Below the pieces are notes generated by a model. That model was given only the letters and a program-made list of their open reading frames with translations, was not told the origin of the DNA and searched no databases. Shown one piece after another: positions 1 through 7,422 of a stretch of DNA of 41,970 bases. Numbering within the stretch: position 1 is the first letter of the stretch; every line of letters starts with the position of its first letter. The DNA comes from a virus. Location: the IMG/VR virus record IMGVR_UViG_3300020176_000030, positions 1 to 41,970 of that record; one strand, 5' to 3'. A program made the position numbers and the translations under genes.

Positions 1-138
1 TTGGATGTGCGCGGGCAGCTGGTCGATCCAGATCAGGCCGGGGAACTGCCACGCAGTGTCGTCCCACTTGGTCTGTGGCGTGGTCGTCTCCCGCTTGTGC
101 AGCTTCGGCATCCCCTTACTCTTGCCCGCCTTGTATCG
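1..138. repeat. contig-end overlap (copy 1 of 2)
   Basis: These bases recur as 41833-41970 in the same orientation. The copies differ at two positions: base 11 (G here, T at 41843) and base 130 (C here, T at 41962). The DNA polymerase frame reads straight through the join, so this is an assembly overlap of a circular map of about 41,832 bp, not a biological terminal repeat. Base 11 changes Ala (here) to Glu (other copy); base 130 is a synonymous Lys change. Confidence 0.93.
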
Positions 139-1080
139 GTCGCAGTCGCCGTATTTGAGCACGTACTGGGGGAACATCTCTGGCGTTACGGCCTCGGCTT
201 CCACGTACGTTTGGTCGAACAAGTAGCAGTCCACCTTCTCGTACATCATGTTGTCATCGGCATCCGTGCGGGGTACGCGAGTGCGGTACTTCACCGGGCC
301 GCCGAACAGCAGGGCGGACATGTGGTAGTCGCTGCCCCAGTTGAACTCCAGTTCAGCTGGCAAGTCCTCGGGTAACAGCTTGTTCGCCTGCGCCCGCAGC
401 TCAGCCAGCTCGGCTTCCTGCTCAGCGAGGTTGCGCTCGGCCACCTCGGTGTCCACGTACAGGCCAGCGAACTCGCAGAAGGCGAAGGCCAGCAGCGCCT
501 CGCAGCGTTGCAGGAAGAAGCCCCACTGCCCACGCTCCTGCAGCAGTGCTGCCTGACCGTAGAAGCAGCGCGCCGTGTTCTCCACGTCACCGCCCGGTCC
601 GGCGAGGTACTCCAGCAGCAGCTTCGGGTCGATCTGACTGGTGCGGTAGCCCTGCTTCCAGAGTTCCTTCACCGCGTCGATCTTCGGAGTGCCGCCGTAC
701 TTCGGCGCTGTCTCGTCCAGCGATGGATACGTCTCGGTGAAGTTCGACAGGATGTACTCGGCCTGCTGGGTACAGAGCACTCGGCCGCCGCGCTTGAGGA
801 ACTTGAGGAACTCGGCCTTATGTCGGGACAGGAACCAGCTAATCTCGTACATGGCGTTGTGCGCCACTAGCAGGTCCACGCCGTCAAGGTTCAGCCAGTT
901 GCACTCGGCGTCCTCTTTGCTCGTGAAGTGCAGGTGCTGCACCGGGCCGGGCATGCCGCCCAGTACATCGTCGCGCCAGCCGGCCATTACGATGTAGTTG
1001 TCTGGGTTGTGCGGAGACGCGAGCTGCCCGTACCACGGATGATTTTCATTCTCTAAATCTATAACCCGTACGGTTGTCAT
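1..1080 (-). CDS. family A DNA polymerase, exon 1, N-terminal part (continues at 41832)
   Basis: The first 360 codons of the replicative polymerase, open without a stop to base 1 and continuing in frame at 41832. The ATG at 1080 follows GGAGGTAGGTGT and overlaps the preceding stop (ATGA). This part is the 3'-5' proofreading domain: an Exo I-like VIDLENE near residues 6-12, Exo II-like LLVAHNAMYEI near residue 75, and an Exo III-like region around GGDVENTA. The Exo II motif has Glu where Asp is commonest. Joined with 41515-41832 (106 codons) and exon 2 at 39863-40810 (315 residues), the spliced protein would be 781 residues, normal for phiKMV-type polymerases. It replicates the phage genome with the helicase and primase encoded just upstream. 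Confidence 0.93.
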   Translation of the reverse strand, partial: MTTVRVIDLENENHPWYGQLASPHNPDNYIVMAGWRDDVLGGMPGPVQHLHFTSKEDAECNWLNLDGVDLLVAHNAMYEISWFLSRHKAEFLKFLKRGGRVLCTQQAEYILSNFTETYPSLDETAPKYGGTPKIDAVKELWKQGYRTSQIDPKLLLEYLAGPGGDVENTARCFYGQAALLQERGQWGFFLQRCEALLAFAFCEFAGLYVDTEVAERNLAEQEAELAELRAQANKLLPEDLPAELEFNWGSDYHMSALLFGGPVKYRTRVPRTDADDNMMYEKVDCYLFDQTYVEAEAVTPEMFPQYVLKYGDCDRYKAGKSKGMPKLHKRETTTPQTKWDDTAWQFPGLIWIDQLPAHIQ

Positions 1081-1241
1081 ACACCTACCTCCAGTCTATA
1101 ACAGGGCACGCATACGCAGTGCCGCCCATTAGGTACTGCATAGGTTGTGTAGTGGTGTGTCCCAGTTAAGAGGTCTGTGACCTTGTAACACTCCAGCACT
1201 AGGCGGAACCCGGCAGGGTTCTCAGTTCCAATTGAGTGCAC
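1077..1241 (-). CDS. small hypothetical protein upstream of DNA polymerase
   Basis: A 54-codon ORF from a GTG that follows GGGGAGG at a 5-base spacing. The frame stays open upstream to 1277, but that longer start has no ribosome site. Its TGA overlaps the polymerase ATG, so it is probably translationally coupled to it. The product is Cys/His-containing (CVCVPCY near the end) and resembles no family I recognise. It overlaps the preceding small ORF by 20 bases. The tight packing and good ribosome site argue that it is translated; the function is unknown. Confidence 0.5.
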   Translation of the reverse strand: MHSIGTENPAGFRLVLECYKVTDLLTGTHHYTTYAVPNGRHCVCVPCYRLEVGV

Positions 1242-1431
1242 GCCAACCTCCCCACCAGATACGCAGCGGGCCGACACTGAGCACGCTCAGCGCACCACCA
1301 GATACCGGTACTCGCAGTAAGTCCCAGTGCCAGACATGTACGGTCAAGGATGTGCCCAGATACCAGCGGCGCGTTGCCTTGGCCTTCTTGTGGTTGTTCA
1401 CCTCGATGAACCACTTACCTGCTTCAATCAT
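1222..1431 (-). CDS. small hypothetical protein after DNA ligase
   Basis: A 69-residue ORF whose ATG overlaps the ligase TGA (ATGA), with GGAGGAACC just upstream inside the ligase end. The first half (WFIEVNNHKKAKATRRWYLG) is mixed and plausible for a small soluble protein. The second half is rich in Trp, Leu and Gly. There is no recognisable domain. It fills the gap between ligase and the small ORF before DNA polymerase. A true end earlier than 1222 through a sequencing error cannot be excluded. Confidence 0.5.
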   Translation of the reverse strand: MIEAGKWFIEVNNHKKAKATRRWYLGTSLTVHVWHWDLLRVPVSGGALSVLSVGPLRIWWGGWRALNWN

Positions 1432-2399
1432 GCCTTGGTTCCTCCTACGTCGCGGAAGCCATCGAAATGCGGGTGCCGGATGCTGCCATCCTTGGTCCGC
1501 TCCATGCCGGATACGCGGCTATGGTCCCCAATGTAAGGGTCATCATTGCCGCAGCGCCGCTCGTACTCTACCGTCTCGGTGTACCGCTGCATCTGCGGCT
1601 GCGTCAGGCCCGTAGCGTTCACCTCGGTGCCATCTTCCAGCTTGACGCGGAAGCCTACGATCTTGCCGGCGTTGCCTTTGGACTCGTCGCCCCAGACGTA
1701 GCCGACTACGATACCGTCAGCCTCAAAGCCCGGTGCGAAGTCAGCGCCGCAACCCGGCTTCACCTTCCACCAGCCAGTCACCTTGCCATTGCGGTAGTCC
1801 AGCCACGGGCTCTTGAGGATCATACCCTCCTCACCACGACCACGGACAGCCTTGTAGCAGTGCGCAATGTCCTCGATGCTATACACGAGCCACGGAGCCT
1901 CAAGGTAGATACCGCCTGTGTTCCGGCGCTCAAGGCGATCCTCTGGCAGATACCGGTGCAGCCAGCGCACGCGGTCACGGCGGCAGCCGGCATCGGTGGT
2001 ATCGGCCTGCATGTGCTGGCGGCGTACGCAATCGAACACCACGAACCGAACCTTGCAGAGCTGCTCACCAGTCAACGGGGCATCCCGGCGCAGTAGGCCA
2101 GAGGCATCTTCAAACGGCACACCGAGGATACACACCTCGGCGTCGAGGCACAATGCATCATGCTCACTGAGCAGGCTGCCGAACTTCGGACGGAATGCGT
2201 CGAGGCTGGTCAGCTCAATACCCTCACGGGTAGTGATCCGCAGCTCACCGTCGATGCGGGTAATCAGGCAGCGGAAGCCGTCGTACTTGACGCAGGCATC
2301 CAGCGGCCCTTGCTGCAGGGCCTTCTCGATAGCCTTCTGGTTCCAGTCAACAGCCTTGTGCGGCTTGGGCGCCCAGAGGCGGGGCTTCTTAGTGCTCAT
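1428..2399 (-). CDS. ATP-dependent DNA ligase
   Basis: A 323-residue ligase that seals nicks during replication and recombination through an enzyme-AMP intermediate. The nucleotidyltransferase motifs are in order: motif I KYDGFR (Lys38 the AMP-accepting residue), motif III LDAEVC (85-90), motif IIIa VRFVVFD (117-123), motif IV EGMILK (191-196) and motif V WWKVKP (210-215), followed by a short OB-like C-terminal domain. Length suits T7-type ligases. The ATG at 2399 (MSTKKPRLW) is chosen over the longer frame because GGGAGG lies upstream and it overlaps the previous stop as ATGA. It sits between helicase and DNA polymerase genes, as in phiKMV-like phages. Confidence 0.95.
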   Translation of the reverse strand: MSTKKPRLWAPKPHKAVDWNQKAIEKALQQGPLDACVKYDGFRCLITRIDGELRITTREGIELTSLDAFRPKFGSLLSEHDALCLDAEVCILGVPFEDASGLLRRDAPLTGEQLCKVRFVVFDCVRRQHMQADTTDAGCRRDRVRWLHRYLPEDRLERRNTGGIYLEAPWLVYSIEDIAHCYKAVRGRGEEGMILKSPWLDYRNGKVTGWWKVKPGCGADFAPGFEADGIVVGYVWGDESKGNAGKIVGFRVKLEDGTEVNATGLTQPQMQRYTETVEYERRCGNDDPYIGDHSRVSGMERTKDGSIRHPHFDGFRDVGGTKA

Positions 2400-2623
2400 A
2401 CAGCGATCCTCCCGAGGTTGTACAGCATTGCGTTGGCGGTGATGTTCAGCTCCTCTACGAGCGCCTCTACATAGGCGGGACTCGCACCCGTGATATTTAC
2501 GGTGGCCGCCCACGTCAGGACCTTGGATATGCGGATGTCAACACGCACAGCGCAGTCCCCGTTCGGGAAGTGCCACACGCACCACTGCTTACGCGCCGTC
2601 GAGGAATTGGCATTTGCTTGCAT
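2396..2623 (-). CDS. hypothetical protein overlapping the HNH gene end
   Basis: A 75-residue ORF of unknown function between the HNH nuclease and ligase. Its ATG at 2623 and its ribosome site (GGAGAAAGATAA) lie inside the last codons of the HNH gene, in another frame, so its present start was supplied by the inserted element. Its stop overlaps the ligase ATG (ATGA). The middle (WCVWHFPNGDCAVRVDIRIS) looks like a beta-rich small domain; no family is recognised. The genuine ancestral start may differ from the present one. Confidence 0.65.
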   Translation of the reverse strand: MQANANSSTARKQWCVWHFPNGDCAVRVDIRISKVLTWAATVNITGASPAYVEALVEELNITANAMLYNLGRIAV

Positions 2624-3041
2624 TTATCTTTCTCCAAGTCTTGCCGCGTATAGCGTTGTGCATTACGGCTGTGGCTACTCCAAAGCGCCGAGCTAATGCT
2701 GCGGCACCATACTCCGGGTGTCGGGGTACGTACACGGCACGTGCCCATAGCACCTGCTCAATGGTTAGCTTTGCGTCGTGGTGCTGCTCTAAGCAGGCAG
2801 ACATATTACGCTCAGCTTTGTCCTGCATATTCTCTGCATTGGTGCCTAGACGTAGGTGCTCTGGGTTAGCGCAGTTGCGTACATCACACGAGTGCAGCAC
2901 GTGCTGCCCGGCCAGTGCTTCAAGCTCTACGCCTAAGTGCTGGGCCATCACAAGTCGATGCCGATATACCATCTTACCCTTGTGACGTACGCGGGAGTAT
3001 CCACGATCTCCGGGCGATGCTGTGAATAGTATGCAGTCCAT
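2589..3041 (-). CDS. HNH homing endonuclease-like protein next to helicase
   Basis: A 150-residue protein whose ATG overlaps the helicase stop (TAATG). An HNH_3-type nuclease core covers residues 25-72: YRHRLVMAQHLG, then VLHSCDVRNCANPEHLRLGTN with His50, Asn59 and His62 as likely HNH residues. A helix-turn-helix-like region (about 92-140, KLTIEQVLWARAVY to AIRGKTWRK) would bind DNA. These enzymes cleave alleles lacking the insertion and so spread their own gene. The last eight residues, KCQFLDGA, match the helicase end KCQYLDGA and look like captured target sequence. No group I intron core is visible here, so I call it a free-standing homing gene. Confidence 0.87.
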   Translation of the reverse strand: MDCILFTASPGDRGYSRVRHKGKMVYRHRLVMAQHLGVELEALAGQHVLHSCDVRNCANPEHLRLGTNAENMQDKAERNMSACLEQHHDAKLTIEQVLWARAVYVPRHPEYGAAALARRFGVATAVMHNAIRGKTWRKINASKCQFLDGA

Positions 3042-4306
3042 TACGCACCATCCAAGTACTGGCATTTAGCGGCGTCGAAGTACACCTCAGCCTGTACGTG
3101 CGACGGTCGTCCGGGCATTTGGTATTTGTTCTTCGGTGTACTGAAGCCACGGAGCTGCGCCATCTCTGGTGAGTCCAATGCACCAAGCATCAGGATAATG
3201 TCGGTCGCACCTTGGATACCGGTCTTGCTGTCCTTGAGCGCAGAGTACGGCGGGTACAGCATGTTCCCACCTTCGTTGCTGATCTGCACAGTGCCAAGGG
3301 ATACGAAGTCGTGGCGCACCGCCATCTCGCGGGCGACCTGCCACTTCTCCTCAATCTCGTCGGCCTTGTTACCGCCGCCGGAGCTGCTGCCCAAGCGGAA
3401 GTTTGCCATCATGTCCCAGACGACAACGCTCGGGCGCATGGCCTCGATGACCTGCTCGATTTGAGCAAAGCTCGCACCGTGCATATCCTTAACGCGGATG
3501 CGGTCAACACGACCGACCACTGACTCGTAACGCTCCCGTAGTGTGCCAGCATTAGACATGGCCACGAGTTCATCCATATCAACTCCAAGCGCGGCTTGGT
3601 AGATACGGGGCACAATACGCTGGCCTTTGCCCTCGTTATTGAGCCAGAGGATGGGTCGCTCGGGGTCGAAGTATTGATCGAGCTGCTTAGCGAAAGCTGC
3701 CAAGATAAAAGCAATGAGCGAAGTCTTGCCCTTGTCCGGCCGCCCGGCGATGGCGATGCTCGCCCCACCGAGTACGCCCTTGATAGCTCCTGTGAGAACA
3801 GCTGTTGGGAATTTAAGCCCATAGTCTTTCTCCTCGGTGGCAAGGATGCTCTCAATGCTGTCGTCGATCCATTGCGTGGACGTGCTCTGCGCCAACGTCC
3901 GCGAGGTTGTCTCGGACATACGGTGCAGTTCGTACACGAGGTCAACCTCCTCGCCTGCTTGGTAGCGGGCGATAAGGGCAGCGGCGCGGCCCGAGAAGTC
4001 TCGCTCATACAGGGAGGCAACGACGCCCTTGAGGGCAACCTCGTCTACGGGCTGACTGGCCTGCGCCAGTGCATACCGCATGACGGCCAACTGTTCAGGG
4101 TTGTACCCGCTGCGCAGCTTAATGAGTGCATCCAGTGCATCCCAGTTAATCTGCTCGTGCTCAGGGTACGCTTGGAAGTACAGGGGATACCACCCCAGTA
4201 CAGCTTGCGACTCTTGGCTAAGCATGCTGACCGGCACTGCTTCGCGCAGTGCTCGGTAGCGTTGCCTGTCCGTGAGCGCCTGTAGGATCAGGGTATCAGA
4301 AGCCAT
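3041..4306 (-). CDS. replicative DNA helicase (DnaB/T7 gp4-type)
   Basis: A 421-residue hexameric helicase with a RecA-type fold that unwinds DNA ahead of the phage polymerase. Visible features are the Walker A IAGRPDKGKTS, the Walker B-like VVVWDMMANF, and the downstream GTVQIS segment (H4-like). The N-terminal ~180 residues are helical and lack a primase domain; the primase is the separate gene upstream. The start at 4306 (MASDTL) is preferred because it follows GGGGTAGAT. The C-terminus KCQYLDGA is duplicated at the end of the following HNH gene, which suggests the present 3' end was rebuilt when the homing gene inserted. Confidence 0.94.
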   Translation of the reverse strand: MASDTLILQALTDRQRYRALREAVPVSMLSQESQAVLGWYPLYFQAYPEHEQINWDALDALIKLRSGYNPEQLAVMRYALAQASQPVDEVALKGVVASLYERDFSGRAAALIARYQAGEEVDLVYELHRMSETTSRTLAQSTSTQWIDDSIESILATEEKDYGLKFPTAVLTGAIKGVLGGASIAIAGRPDKGKTSLIAFILAAFAKQLDQYFDPERPILWLNNEGKGQRIVPRIYQAALGVDMDELVAMSNAGTLRERYESVVGRVDRIRVKDMHGASFAQIEQVIEAMRPSVVVWDMMANFRLGSSSGGGNKADEIEEKWQVAREMAVRHDFVSLGTVQISNEGGNMLYPPYSALKDSKTGIQGATDIILMLGALDSPEMAQLRGFSTPKNKYQMPGRPSHVQAEVYFDAAKCQYLDGA

Positions 4307-4442
4307 ATCTACCCCAGATGCTGCAACGCAGGGGCTCCTTGTCATCTGGGTACCACGCTACGTAGTACACCATAGCATCCGTCTCCACGATGTACCATTC
4401 ACCCATGTCGTCGGTCTGCCGCGTTATTTTAAAGTTGAACAT
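4296..4442 (-). CDS. 48-residue small ORF between primase and helicase
   Basis: A short ORF (MFNFKITRQTDDMGEWYIVE and on) bridging primase and helicase. Its ATG follows AAGGAGTTGCT, an excellent ribosome site located in the last primase codons. It overlaps the primase by 19 bases and the helicase start by 11. The composition is acidic and aromatic, with WY and YYVAWYPDD segments suggesting a small beta-sheet protein. No family is recognised. The coupling on both sides and the strong ribosome site are the case for it being real. Confidence 0.7.
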   Translation of the reverse strand: MFNFKITRQTDDMGEWYIVETDAMVYYVAWYPDDKEPLRCSIWGRYGF

Positions 4443-5233
4443 AGCAACTCCTTGATCTGGTCAGAGCGCATGTCCTTCGGGTCTAGGCCCTCGGGTACAC
4501 GCACCTCGGTTACGGTTTTGCCCATTGCCCGAAGGCGTTGAGCCACAGCCAAGCTACCACGCATGCCTGCACTGTCACCGTCGAAAGCAACAGCCACACT
4601 CCGACACGGTAGAAGCTGCGCGAGCAGTCGGGTATGTAGGGAGGTTCCGAGCACGGCGACTGCCACTCGGGGATCCGGTTGTCCATGCAGACTCCAGCGA
4701 ATCTTGAGGGTTGAGAAGTAGTCCTCGGTCAGCACCACGTCGCCCTGCACAGTATCGTGCGGGTGCGTAGCGTACACCGGGACCGGTTTACCGGGGCTGC
4801 GGTAGGCCACCCACTTCGGCTGCACATTCCCTAGCGCACGGCCGAGCCAGCCTTGCGCAGAGCCTACGATCAGGCGCTTCTGCTGCTTGCTCGTGTACAT
4901 CGGGACGCCGGGCAGCATGGTGTGCAGGTCAATGCCTTTGCCCAGCAGTGTACGCCACGCCCAGCGAGACAGCTCAGCGTCTGTCCCAAAGGGTACGGCG
5001 TCGGCTGGCCAAGGCATGACGCGCTCTTGCTGCTCTGGCGCTTGGCTCAGATCGACGTGCTCTTTCATCAGCACGCCGCCCTCGTGGCAACGGTGGCAGT
5101 ACGCCCACCACCGATCCACGTCGTTCCCGACTACGAGGTTAGCTCGGTTCTCCTCGTTATGGTACGTGCGCCTACTTTGCCCCACCGGCAGGGCCTGCGC
5201 CTTCGCAAGCCACTCGTTGTGGGGCAGGGGCAT
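4424..5233 (-). CDS. DNA primase (zinc and TOPRIM domains)
   Basis: A 269-residue primase that makes RNA primers for lagging-strand synthesis. A short zinc-binding segment holds Cys46-x2-Cys49 followed by His50 (CHRCHEGG); a second CxxC as in T7 gp4 is not visible. The TOPRIM fold follows, with VVLTEDYFSTLKI (Glu170) and VAFDGDSAG (217-223) as metal-binding motifs. Separate primase and helicase genes are typical of phiKMV-like phages, unlike the T7 gp4 fusion. The ATG at 5233 overlaps the preceding stop (TAATG) behind CTGGGGC. Confidence 0.92.
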   Translation of the reverse strand: MPLPHNEWLAKAQALPVGQSRRTYHNEENRANLVVGNDVDRWWAYCHRCHEGGVLMKEHVDLSQAPEQQERVMPWPADAVPFGTDAELSRWAWRTLLGKGIDLHTMLPGVPMYTSKQQKRLIVGSAQGWLGRALGNVQPKWVAYRSPGKPVPVYATHPHDTVQGDVVLTEDYFSTLKIRWSLHGQPDPRVAVAVLGTSLHTRLLAQLLPCRSVAVAFDGDSAGMRGSLAVAQRLRAMGKTVTEVRVPEGLDPKDMRSDQIKELLCSTLK

Positions 5234-5700
5234 TACAGCCCCAGCAGCTTAGCCAGTTCGGCGTACGGCACGTGGTAGTACAGCAGGTCTGCAAACAGGA
5301 CAGCCCCCGTGAACAGGTGCCAGACACGCTCGGTGCGCAGTGCCTTCTTGGCGCGCTCCTCACCCTGCTCAGCAATTGCTGCACGCCCCATAGCGCGGTG
5401 GGCATTCACCTGCGCAGTTTCCAACTGGGCTGTCGTCTGCGCCAGCTCATTACGCAGCTGCTGCAGACGCGATTGGTACACACCCTCAAGGCGCTCCAAT
5501 TCCTTGTCCAGTGCGGCCTTAGCCGCCTCGTGCTTGCCGATACTGTTCGCCAGCTCGGCCTCCGCGATCAGGTACGCAGCAGCGCGCTGCTTGACCCCAC
5601 GCACACCGGCAGCGTACTGCTTGCGCAACTCCGCAACCTCGCGGAACTTGCCCTGCAGGGCCGCTTTCAACTGGGTGTACTTACTGTTCTTCGCTTTCAT
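5233..5700 (-). CDS. coiled-coil protein with C-terminal hydrophobic segment
   Basis: A 155-residue protein of unknown function, coupled to primase by a TAATG overlap. Residues 1-120 are rich in Ala, Glu, Leu, Lys and Gln with heptad-like spacing, predicting a long coiled coil. Residues about 126-145 (VWHLFTGAVLFADLLYYHV) are hydrophobic and could anchor it to the inner membrane. The start follows CTAGGAGAGCCCAC. Its place at the junction of early and replication genes suggests an accessory role, but nothing in the sequence fixes it. Confidence 0.82.
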   Translation of the reverse strand: MKAKNSKYTQLKAALQGKFREVAELRKQYAAGVRGVKQRAAAYLIAEAELANSIGKHEAAKAALDKELERLEGVYQSRLQQLRNELAQTTAQLETAQVNAHRAMGRAAIAEQGEERAKKALRTERVWHLFTGAVLFADLLYYHVPYAELAKLLGL

Positions 5701-5754
5701 GTGGGCTCTCCTAGAGCTTAATTAAATTTAGCCGCGAGTGCAGGCGGCACTGCC

Positions 5755-6507
5755 TCATTGGATACTCACCTCGCTGTAGTCAATCGGTCCTTTGAGTTCG
5801 GTCCAATGCACCAGCAGCATGCGGTCGCCTTCCGGCACATACAGGCCACGGTGCAGGGTTGTCTTGCCGAGGAAGATCAGGGCATGTCCGACCGGCAACG
5901 GTGATACCTCAATGCAGTGGTTCAGGTCCAGCGCCAGCTCAGTACCGCCGCCAGTGAACTCCCCGGTATTCAGGGCGACCACTACCGTCTGGTCACTGTC
6001 GGCATCGTGGTGCCAGTTCCCGTGGGATACACCGTCCGGGTTGTACTTGGCGAACTGAATGCTACGTACCTCAGCCGGCTCTTGCATGTGGCTGCACATC
6101 AGGACTGGGCGCATGCCAATGTCGAACACGGCCTGCAGGATACTGAACAGCTCAGGCACCTCATGCTCCGTCACCAGCTCGTCGATCTGGTACGCTTGGT
6201 CCTCGTACTCGTTCGGGGCAAAGCCCTTGTCGTGTACCTCCAGCACCAGCTGCTTGCAGAACTCCGGGTGCAGGTACGGCACGGCGAAGGCCGTTGGCAT
6301 AGCGTCGGATACCCGGTGCTGCAGCAGCCAGTTGTACGCCGTCTCGATGTGCGGGTGCTTCTGGAAGTACAGCTGGATGGCGTCGTAGTCCCAGCCGCAC
6401 AGCTCGCCGTACTCACCCAGCTGTGCCAGTGAACGGACCCGCAGCAGCAGTTCCGGGTGTAGCTTGTTGCGTGCATCCCGCAACAGGGAATTGGTAATCT
6501 CGTGCAT
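5755..6507 (-). CDS. 2-oxoglutarate/Fe(II)-dependent oxygenase
   Basis: A 250-residue protein whose C-terminal half is a prolyl-4-hydroxylase-like double-stranded beta-helix. The iron ligands are His166-x-Asp168 (NWHHDADSD) and distal His219 (TTLHRG); Arg229 (GDRMLLVHW) is placed to bind 2-oxoglutarate, and FTGGGTEL (184-191) is the typical strand between them. The enzyme would use O2 and 2-oxoglutarate to hydroxylate an unidentified substrate. The N-terminal ~100 residues are helical and may give specificity. It starts behind GAGGAGACTACG, the ribosome-site type of the early genes, just after a strong stem-loop. Confidence 0.88.
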   Translation of the reverse strand: MHEITNSLLRDARNKLHPELLLRVRSLAQLGEYGELCGWDYDAIQLYFQKHPHIETAYNWLLQHRVSDAMPTAFAVPYLHPEFCKQLVLEVHDKGFAPNEYEDQAYQIDELVTEHEVPELFSILQAVFDIGMRPVLMCSHMQEPAEVRSIQFAKYNPDGVSHGNWHHDADSDQTVVVALNTGEFTGGGTELALDLNHCIEVSPLPVGHALIFLGKTTLHRGLYVPEGDRMLLVHWTELKGPIDYSEVSIQ

Positions 6508-6532
6508 CGTAGTCTCCTCGGTGAACTCACTG

Positions 6533-6562
6533 AGATAAGCCCGAACCTTGCCGGGCTTATCT
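6533..6562 (-). other. stem-loop between early genes
   Basis: A perfect 11-bp inverted repeat (AGATAAGCCCG with its complement) around an 8-base loop, between the stop at 6587 and the ATG at 6507. A smaller CACAGC/GCTGTG hairpin lies just upstream, near 6573-6587. No T-run follows on the minus strand, so an intrinsic terminator is unlikely. An RNase III-type processing site or an mRNA-stabilising hairpin, as between T7 early genes, fits better. Confidence 0.7.
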
Positions 6563-6586
6563 GGATCAGCTCACAGCGGGGCTGTG

Positions 6587-7006
6587 TTACGCGCGGATAA
6601 CGTAGTCCGCGTCGCCTTCAACTGCTGCGACCGGGGCTTCCTGCTCGACTTCGGCAGTCGGCTCGACGAAGCGGTTGCCGCCGACGGCCAGAACGTCCTT
6701 GGCCTGCACGGTGTACACCTGAGCTTCCATACCCTCGCCAGCGAAGACGCGGATCAGCTTGCCCTTGGCTTCGTCGTCCTTCACGCCCAGCACCTTGCCG
6801 GTCAGCTCTTGACGATCATCCTTGCGACCCACACCGAAGGTCACTTCGTCGCCAGCCTGCACACTCTCGATGCGTAGCAGGGATTGCAGTTCGGTTTGGA
6901 CTTGCACCAGCTCGGCACCGTCAGCGTTGTACTTCTCAACCAGTACGGCCAGACCAGCTTCCAGTTTGGTGACTCGAGCTTGCAGTTTTTCGATACGAGT
7001 AGTCAT
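6587..7006 (-). CDS. early protein with N-terminal coiled coil
   Basis: A 139-residue acidic protein of unknown function. Residues 1-48 (TTRIEKLQARVTKLEAGLAV onwards) form a clear heptad coiled coil. Residues 50-115 look like a small beta-barrel (GDEVTFGVGRKDD, LTGKVLGVKDDEAKGKLIRV). The leader AAGAAGGAATGCAAC before the ATG is almost identical to the leader of the last late gene at 12897. It is the last gene before the large stem-loop. Confidence 0.82.
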   Translation of the reverse strand: MTTRIEKLQARVTKLEAGLAVLVEKYNADGAELVQVQTELQSLLRIESVQAGDEVTFGVGRKDDRQELTGKVLGVKDDEAKGKLIRVFAGEGMEAQVYTVQAKDVLAVGGNRFVEPTAEVEQEAPVAAVEGDADYVIRA

Positions 7007-7101
7007 GTTGCATTCCTTCTTGATTGATTGCCGGGCGCGACTCCGGGTTTAAGGCGCAGGGTAGGTACAGCAGATTCAGGTGACGTAATTACTGTTGGCC
7101 G

Positions 7102-7422
7102 TTAGCTTTCCACGGGCACCTCCTGTGCTTGCTTGTCGCGCTGGCGGGCCAGCTCAAGGTACGGTTGGCGCGCGGCGTACTTCACGCCATCGCGTTGCAG
7201 TTCAGCGTGCATCACGATCTCGGTCGGGCCGAGGCGACGGCCACCGAGGTTACGCAGCTTCGGTGCCGGTGGTACGTACGCATGCGCCTCGACTACCGGG
7301 ACGGCAGCCTTACGCAGCAGGCCGATCAGGGATCGGGTCGGGTACTTCGCCTTGACGAAGGCCACGGTAGCGGCCACTTCGGCACGCTTGTCTTTCTGGA
7401 TACGGCGCCAGAGCTTTGCCAT
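7102..7422 (-). CDS. basic early hypothetical protein
   Basis: A 106-residue protein coupled to the preceding gene by a TAATG overlap, with GGAGAAACTGTA upstream. It is rich in Arg and Lys at both ends (MAKLWRRIQKDKRAE, LELARQRDKQ), with a Pro-rich centre. The composition would allow nucleic-acid binding, but no domain is recognised. The following 95 bases up to 7006 hold no ORF with a ribosome site; they contain a GTGACGTAATTACTG motif discussed in the findings. Confidence 0.78.
   Translation of the reverse strand: MAKLWRRIQKDKRAEVAATVAFVKAKYPTRSLIGLLRKAAVPVVEAHAYVPPAPKLRNLGGRRLGPTEIVMHAELQRDGVKYAARQPYLELARQRDKQAQEVPVES

Noticed and set aside
2589-3041. Second group I intron around the HNH gene after helicase
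   Set aside because: The helicase stops before the HNH gene, no core elements such as GATATAGTC or GGGCAATCCTGA are seen there, and the repeated end peptide fits a free-standing homing gene better.
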